Source: Eretmocerus hayati
Lineage: Eukaryota > Arthropoda > Insecta > Hymenoptera > Aphelinidae
Reading direction: 5' to 3'
Length of the DNA stretch: 64,000 bases
Assembly: GCA_029851415.1 (NCBI GenBank)
Contig: CM056741.1
Coordinates: 161,435,685-161,499,684 of the forward strand
This document shows positions 58,573 to 64,000 of the stretch, in pieces. The position numbers and the translations under genes are program-made. The stretch's first letter is position 1. Every line of letters begins with the position of its first letter. The notes under the pieces are model-generated. The model was not told the origin of the DNA. It was given only the letters and a program-made list of their open reading frames with translations, and did no database searches.

Positions 58573-59338
58573 TTCCGCATATAGAGGAATTGCTTTGCGC
58601 AATGCCCCAAGTAATTTTAGTACTTCTTAGTCGAGATAACATTATTTTTAGGTGTATTTAGCGATATTCAGCAGCATGGAGCCCTAAAAACGCAACAGAT
58701 CTTGCAAAATATGCTAAAGTGCAGGCCCATATCAATGAGAGGGCGCTGGAGCTCGAGTATAGCGTTGCCGCATGAGCGCAGCAGACGACGCATACCGCAA
58801 AGCATAGCGTTGAACTCGAAAATGCCCCACCGGCCGACTTCGGAATCAATTTGCTAAAGATTTTGATCGGCAAGCCACATTTATGTTGCTAGCAAGAAAA
58901 TTGCCAAGACCGCATTTATACGTATATTAAAATTTTATAGAATTAAACATATTTCTATAAGACCGCGTGTATGAGCGCGTCAGATGCCGATGCTTTTCTT
59001 TCAGAATTTATATCGGCAACCTCCTTTTTTCTTGGTATGTATGGAAAACTCAGAGTTTCAGCTTCAATTCTAGCTAACTGTTGCTACGGGAAACATATTT
59101 GTTTGAAAGTGCGGGTACTACTTTAAATCATGACGATTCATCCATTCAATACATTGCCGTCATGCTCCGAGACCAATATAGCTTTTCCAGAGCTTCAGAA
59201 TCGCGAAATGTTTATGGGGACACTTCAGGAACGCATTGGTAAAAACTCGCAAAAAGTCTTTCCCTGCAAAAGTCAAGATAGCTCGGCTTCAATCACTATT
59301 AGGCACACTTGACTTACGATATCATCCAAGAAAGTGTG
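58573..59338. other. Non-coding stretch with a coding-like patch at about 58675-58870
   Basis: The plus-strand reading SPKNATDLAKYAKVQAHIN (from about 58680) is followed by a stop and then VELENAPPADFGINLLKILIG. It has the look of a decayed coding fragment, but I cannot place it. The remainder up to the LTR is unremarkable and includes the retrotransposon's insertion site. Confidence 0.2.
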
Positions 59339-59625
59339 TGTTTGATATGGGAGCAGGTGAACGGAATAATTTTGGTGGGACACATAGTTTAAACAAATAA
59401 ATAAACTATATTCAACAAACTCATTGTACAGAGCGAGGTGGTGCGGTCGGCTGCTGAGCGGAAACTGGCGCAAGCCGCGGAAAGTGACGAGCGCGCTGGA
59501 ATGAATAGCAGAAGCGCACGAAGTAGCGACGACAAGATGGCGGCAGCGCGCGAGAATTTAAAATTCAAAAATGACCTCATACTGAACTAGATGTATATAA
59601 ATCAAAATGAACACAATATTAAACA
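59339..59625 (-). repeat. 3' LTR of the BEL/Pao element (287 bp, inferred)
   Basis: On the minus strand the LTR would start TGTTTAATAT right after the polypurine tract and end ATATCAAACA, so the two ends are a near-perfect 10-bp inverted repeat of the TG...CA type. A TTTATATAC box lies about 25 bp inside and a TCAGT initiator-like word 15 bp after it. The middle is GC-rich (GCGCGCTGCCGCCATC). Boundaries are inferred from these features, as the 5' LTR is not available for comparison. Confidence 0.6.
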
Positions 59626-59638
59626 TTCCGCCCACCTC
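59626..59638 (-). other. Polypurine tract (plus-strand primer) of the BEL/Pao element
   Basis: GAGGTGGGCGGAA on the minus strand, immediately before the TGTT of the LTR. A second similar tract (CCCGGGTGGCCGGAA, 60086-60100) occurs within the 3' UTR; its downstream bases (CTTAGTA) do not look like an LTR start. Confidence 0.55.
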
Positions 59639-60350
59639 GATTCGATACATTCAAAGAACTTAAATAATTCCATTTGACAAAGTACTAATCATGATCTCGA
59701 AGTTGAGAATCGATAAAGAATCCAAAATAATAAATATTCAAAGTCATAATAGGGGCATAAGCATTTGGTTTTTCAACTAAGTTTGAACTAAAGATCTACA
59801 ATTTGAACTAAAGGCCCACGGATTTGCACAACAAAATCTAAGGGGTGTAAGTAACCTACAAGATGAATAATCATAAGTAGATCCGAATCAAATTATGCGA
59901 TGAAGGGTCATCAAATAGAAAGTAATTCGAACATATAATACGAAGGAGAACTTAGCTGAACCTTCAAAAAAAAAATCGTTCAATCATCTCAAATTGCGAC
60001 AATAATCGAGGAAAAAATCGAAAAATCAAGCCTGAATTTTAGTAAAATCTTAACACCACTTTATCAGATCAAAAAATATACTAAGTTCCGGCCACCCGGG
60101 AACGGGTCCCAAAAGGAGGAACGTCCATTCCATATGGAGATGAACGCCCTTGGCAACCGCGCAATTGGCTCTAAATTTCGTATTGTGCTCGCATACACGC
60201 CAGACACTAACTTAGTGCTTTTGAGCAGCCAAGACACCCATACTACTTGGAAAATGACTCGAATTCAACTGATATGTGGAATTAAGTTTACCGCGGACTC
60301 TATTGAAAACAAAAACCCTAACCTTATAACTAATCACTTATTGTCCATTA
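59639..60350 (-). other. 3' untranslated region of the BEL/Pao element
   Basis: Between the pol stop codon and the polypurine tract. It contains an internal polypurine-like tract at 60086-60100. Open frames here (for example 60134-60364, plus strand) are fortuitous. Confidence 0.55.
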
Positions 60351-63300
60351 TTAGAGAATTTTAATCTCATCACTTTCTTCGTCCGAAGACTCTGGAACCA
60401 GAAGCACAAGTTTGACTACTGGTCTTCTGAACTTGGAGGTAGCTGTGCGGACTTCAACTACTCTAACTCTGCCATCATTGCCGGGAAAAACTGCTGTGAC
60501 TACAGCCAAGGGCCAGACAGCTGGAGGTTTACAATCGTCGCGTAGTAGAACCACATCACCCACTCGATAGGCCCTGGAAGGCCTTGACCATTTGTGCCTT
60601 TCTTGCAGCGCTTGTAGGTAGTCACTGGACCACACTTTCCAAAAATCTTGAGTCATCTGAGTTATCCACCTCCATCGTTTATTGACTGGAATAGGCGCTG
60701 AAGGTATGGTTGGCTCTGGAATTATAAACGATGGTCTCTGTATGAGAAAATGCGCGGGTGTCAGCACGGACAAATCAGATATATCATCTTTGAAAGGAGC
60801 AATAGGCCTCGAGTTTAAACAAGCTTCAATCTTTGACAACAGTGTGGAAATTTCTACGAAAGTAAGAACATGGTCGCCAACTATCCTTTTTAAGTGGTGC
60901 TTAGCTGATTTGACTGCAGCCTCCCAGATTCCTCCGAAATGCGGTGCCGCAGGTGGGTTGAATCTGAACTCCGTCTTCATGTTGCTCAGTTCCACAACTA
61001 TGTCCTCAAATTCTGCCGAAGCTCCATCAAAGCGACGTTGCAGCTCAGCGTCTGCCCCAACAAAATTCAAACCATTGTCGCACTCCAATTTGCTGCAATG
61101 TCCACGTCTAGCAGTGAAGCGCTCGAACGCGGCCATGAATGCCTCACTTGAACAATCCTCCACTGCCTCCAAGTGAATAGCTCTTGTACTAAGACAGATA
61201 AAGATACAGGCATAAGCCTTCATCGTTCCTCTGCCACGACTTTTGGATAATCGTACTTTTAATGGACCTGCAAAGTCCATTCCCGAATGCTCAAAGGGAT
61301 AAGCCGGAGTGACTCTAACCTTGGGAAGATCTCCCATCAATTGAGTTGACATTTTTGCTGAATATCGTAGACATACCGTACACTGGTTGATCAGAACTTT
61401 TACCGCTTGTCGACCCCTCAGAATCCAGTACTGATTCCTGAGGCTGGATAAAGTGAGCTGCGTACCACCGTGGAGAGAATTCAAGTGAGCTCGTCTCACA
61501 AGCAGCTCTGTCAAAGGGCTCCGGCAGGGCAGAATCAGTGGGTACTTAGCAGCATAATCCAGAAGCGCATGCCGCAGTCTGCCTCCAACTCTCAGGAGAC
61601 CTTGATCTAGAAATGGTCTTAACTTCAACAAGTTTGAATCCTTCAGTTCCTTGTCGTTTTCCAGCAACCTGAAACTGTCACCAAAGCTATTTCTTTGTTC
61701 TATATAGACCCATAACAATTCGGCATTTTTCAACTCTCCAGGTCTCAATAAACCCTCTGAAATCACTTCAAAATCAATGAATTTCAAGTGCAGAAATCTC
61801 ATCCTCTTACTAGTTTTCTCGCTGAGACGATAGCTGAGCTTCGTCAGAAAGCGAAGGCAAACCGCCGTAACACGAAAGAGCTTCGTTGCTGTAGAAAACC
61901 TTGTCAAAAATTCGTTTTGAAGGGAGTCATCCGGATACTGTAACGCAGTGGCATGAGAAGCGGAAGAATTTCTCTCTTCAAGAGGCTCGACTTGCACATT
62001 CTCTGCCTCAGTAGTCCACGGATGACTCGACTCCGACAAAAACGACGGACCATTCCACCAAAGCTCGAACGACGACAAAAGTTCTGGACTCAACCCCCGA
62101 GAAACTACGTCTGCTGGGTTATCCTGTGATTTGACATGATGCCAATGACCTTGCGGAACCAACTCTTGAATCAAAGAACATCTGTTTGCAACAAAGGTTT
62201 GCCACCGATTTGGCAGAGCTCTAATCCAATACAGAACATCTTTTGAATCCGACCATAGATGGATCGATGCTATCTCCATAGGCATGATTTTAATGAAACG
62301 ATCAGTGAGTTTTGCTAATAACAACGCCGCGCAAAGCTCTAGACGAGGTATACTTATTGTTTTGATCGGAGCTACTTTTGACTTAGAACACTGCAACGAT
62401 ACAGCTACCCGTCCGTTCCTGATCATTCGCAAATAAATAACAGCACCGTATGCTTTTGAAGAAGCATCCGCAAACCCGTGCAACTCAATTTTCAATCCTT
62501 GGCTAGAATATCCGATCCACCTGGGTATTCTAATCTCCTCCAAAGTTGCAAGTTTTCCGTACCATTCAGACCACTGGTTTGAATAGTCACTCGGGAGAAC
62601 ATCATCCCATTCACACTTCAAGAGCCAAAGCGATTGCATGAATATCTTTGCCCAGATCACCACAGGAGCTAACCAACCTAATGGATCGAAGATTTTAGCT
62701 GTGAGAGACAATATCGTTCTTTTTGTTAACTTTTGGCTGTCAAAGACTTGAGGTTTGATACTGAAATGAAAGTAGTCCTCTCTTGGAGCCCAAGATAGAC
62801 CAAGTATAGAGGTACAATCATCAGACTCGAAAGTAGCCGAACCGTGAATTCTATGATCGACTGGGATTTGTTCGATCAACTGAGCATCATTCGCCGCCCA
62901 TTTCCGTAGCTCGAACCCGCCCACCTTGAGAATCTCGATCAATTGCACTTGTTTCTGACGAGTTTCTTCTATTGTCTCTCCCCCCGACATAAAATCATCC
63001 ATGTATGATTCATCCTCAATGATTTTAACTGCTGAAGCAAATAGATGCCCATAATCTTTAGCCAATTGCCTCAAAACCCTGATGGCAAGATAAGGCGAAC
63101 ATTTTAAACCGTAAGTGATCGTTCTGAGAAAATAGAGTAAGACTTCCAGATCCGGATTTTCCCTCCATAAGATCATCTGCAAGTGACGATCTCTGGAGTC
63201 GACTAAAACCTGTCTGAACATTTTCTCTATATCAGCCACGAAAACGAATTCATACCGACGCCATCTCATTACTAAATCCACCAGCTCTGGTAGCAAATTC

Positions 63301-64000
63301 TCGCCAGTGTAAAGTAGATCATTCAATGAAATACCATGCACCTTATTTGAACCGTTGAAGACCGTCCGTAATTTTTTGGAGCCTTGAAGCACTCCGTGAT
63401 GAGGAAGAATATAGCAACTGTTCTTATCCTCAACCGACAAATTTGAAGCCTTTTCCATATGATCGAGATCCTCATACTCTTTCATGAAAGCTTTATATTT
63501 CGATTCGAAATCCGAATTTTTCGAGAATTTCCGTTCCATGGAATAGAGCGTTTGAAGAGCAGAGGAGTAAGAATCACCGAGTTTGACATTCAAATTTTCC
63601 ATCAACTCTTGTTTCACTGGCAACCGAACTACGTATCTACCGCTAACATCTTGTGAATGGGTCTCCTGAAAATGTTCTTCGCATTTGCGATCGTCTTCAG
63701 AGAGCTTTTTCCCGACCGTTCCGACTTCTTCTTGCTTCCAAAATTTCTCAAGAATCGATTCTAACACTGTGTTATCAACTAAATGAAGATAAGATGAAGA
63801 AGATTCTGAGTTTTGACCGACGCTAGAAGAAACTATCCAACCCAATTCAGTATTTGTAGCGATAGGTTGATTTGAAAGATCAACATTTGCCTTTTTCACG
63901 CCATCAAGCACAATTTGAGCGTGAATTTTGGCACCCAGTAAGATATCAATTGATCTCGTTTTTAAAAAATTGGGATCAGCCAAATTAAGTCCACTGAGAT
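60351..64000 (-). CDS. BEL/Pao Pol polyprotein, 5'-partial (protease end, RT, RNase H, integrase, C-terminal domain)
   Basis: The frame is open from the right window edge to the TAA at 60351-60353. The codon at 63981-63983 is TTG (Leu), and in-frame codons upstream read L-S-G-L-N, so there is no true start here. Numbering from that codon: end of the retropepsin region at 1-55 (LADPNF, DILLGA, ELGWIVS); reverse transcriptase at about 190-365 with catalytic Asp251 (VADIEKMF) and YMDD at 327-330; RNase H at about 500-632 with Asp506, Glu549, Asp579 and Asp625 (DNPAD); integrase zinc site His833, His838, Cys868, Cys871; integrase core with Asp903, Asp969 and Glu1021; then a C-terminal DUF5641-like region at about 1100-1196 (RWRW, DVVLLRDD). 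All catalytic residues are present and no frameshift or stop interrupts 1210 codons, as in a potentially active element. Family assignment is firm; activity is inference. Confidence 0.95.
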   Translation of the reverse strand, partial: LSGLNLADPNFLKTRSIDILLGAKIHAQIVLDGVKKANVDLSNQPIATNTELGWIVSSSVGQNSESSSSYLHLVDNTVLESILEKFWKQEEVGTVGKKLSEDDRKCEEHFQETHSQDVSGRYVVRLPVKQELMENLNVKLGDSYSSALQTLYSMERKFSKNSDFESKYKAFMKEYEDLDHMEKASNLSVEDKNSCYILPHHGVLQGSKKLRTVFNGSNKVHGISLNDLLYTGENLLPELVDLVMRWRRYEFVFVADIEKMFRQVLVDSRDRHLQMILWRENPDLEVLLYFLRTITYGLKCSPYLAIRVLRQLAKDYGHLFASAVKIIEDESYMDDFMSGGETIEETRQKQVQLIEILKVGGFELRKWAANDAQLIEQIPVDHRIHGSATFESDDCTSILGLSWAPREDYFHFSIKPQVFDSQKLTKRTILSLTAKIFDPLGWLAPVVIWAKIFMQSLWLLKCEWDDVLPSDYSNQWSEWYGKLATLEEIRIPRWIGYSSQGLKIELHGFADASSKAYGAVIYLRMIRNGRVAVSLQCSKSKVAPIKTISIPRLELCAALLLAKLTDRFIKIMPMEIASIHLWSDSKDVLYWIRALPNRWQTFVANRCSLIQELVPQGHWHHVKSQDNPADVVSRGLSPELLSSFELWWNGPSFLSESSHPWTTEAENVQVEPLEERNSSASHATALQYPDDSLQNEFLTRFSTATKLFRVTAVCLRFLTKLSYRLSEKTSKRMRFLHLKFIDFEVISEGLLRPGELKNAELLWVYIEQRNSFGDSFRLLENDKELKDSNLLKLRPFLDQGLLRVGGRLRHALLDYAAKYPLILPCRSPLTELLVRRAHLNSLHGGTQLTLSSLRNQYWILRGRQAVKVLINQCTVCLRYSAKMSTQLMGDLPKVRVTPAYPFEHSGMDFAGPLKVRLSKSRGRGTMKAYACIFICLSTRAIHLEAVEDCSSEAFMAAFERFTARRGHCSKLECDNGLNFVGADAELQRRFDGASAEFEDIVVELSNMKTEFRFNPPAAPHFGGIWEAAVKSAKHHLKRIVGDHVLTFVEISTLLSKIEACLNSRPIAPFKDDISDLSVLTPAHFLIQRPSFIIPEPTIPSAPIPVNKRWRWITQMTQDFWKVWSSDYLQALQERHKWSRPSRAYRVGDVVLLRDDCKPPAVWPLAVVTAVFPGNDGRVRVVEVRTATSKFRRPVVKLVLLVPESSDEESDEIKIL

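Larger units (their letters stand above)
59339..64000 (-). mobile_element. BEL/Pao LTR retrotransposon, 3' part (continues beyond the window)
   Basis: Read on the minus strand the order is: end of the protease region, reverse transcriptase, RNase H, integrase, C-terminal domain (60351-64000), a 3' UTR of about 710 bp, a polypurine tract (59626-59638) and a 3' LTR (59339-59625). This order and the pol motifs are those of BEL/Pao elements, which move by reverse transcription of an RNA in virus-like particles. The 5' LTR, Gag and protease active site are outside the window. The long frame is uninterrupted, so the insertion is young and may be active. The 5-bp target duplication cannot be checked because only one flank is visible (GTGTG at 59334-59338). 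Confidence 0.92.

Noticed and set aside
63459..63656. Open frames on the plus strand within 60.4-64.0 kb (for example 60682-61176 and 63459-63656)
   Set aside because: They are antisense shadows of the BEL/Pao pol frame.
63981..63983. A translation start for the pol frame at this position
   Set aside because: The codon is TTG (Leu), and the frame continues upstream to the window edge with residues that fit the protease region, so the true start is outside.

Overview
The window looks like arthropod, most likely insect, nuclear DNA. It is AT-rich with scattered GC-richer islands, simple-sequence runs, many short inverted-repeat elements and one BEL/Pao retrotransposon. I suspect a hymenopteran from the style of the repeats, but nothing in the sequence proves the order. 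No host protein-coding gene could be recognised. Apart from the retrotransposon, open frames are short, unrelated to families I know and not supported by codon pattern, so most of the window is best read as intergenic or intronic DNA.

Layout. 0-2 kb: short direct duplications, then a tandem array with a period of about 315 bp. 2.4-2.9 kb: a TATA-like box followed by a near-perfect long hairpin. 5.7-7.0 kb: a TA-flanked terminal-inverted-repeat (TIR) element with a tRNA-like core. 10.97-11.08 kb and 21.2-22.1 kb: mini and full forms of an ACTCGG-rich inverted-repeat family, the full form also carrying a tRNA-like core. 15.1-15.7 kb: a frame-broken coding-like remnant on the minus strand. 18.2-20.6 kb: a cluster of G/C homopolymers, partly inside a TIR element. 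23.6, 30.4 and 37.1 kb: three copies of one 835-bp TA-flanked MITE, with decayed relatives at 57.7-58.6 kb. 27.1, 30.2 and 34.6 kb: a CpG-rich hairpin family. 37.9-42.4 kb: two related complexes of G-rich arrays. 50.5-52.0 kb: an inverted repeat carrying hammerhead-ribozyme-like motifs, then a 475-bp element that should fold as a three-way junction. 53.2 and 56.0 kb: further foldback elements.

59.3-64.0 kb (minus strand): the 3' part of a BEL/Pao LTR retrotransposon. It has a continuous reading frame of more than 1200 codons (end of the protease region, reverse transcriptase, RNase H, integrase, C-terminal domain), a 3' UTR, a polypurine tract and a 287-bp LTR. Its frame runs off the right edge, so Gag, the protease active site and the 5' LTR lie outside.

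The genes do not form a working pathway. The theme is repeated colonisation by small non-autonomous elements that fold back on themselves. The most interesting points are: MITE ends that spell a consensus splice donor in both orientations; the hammerhead-like relics; the T-shaped foldback; the 68-bp perfect hairpin behind a TATA-like box; and tRNA-like promoter modules inside two unrelated TIR elements.
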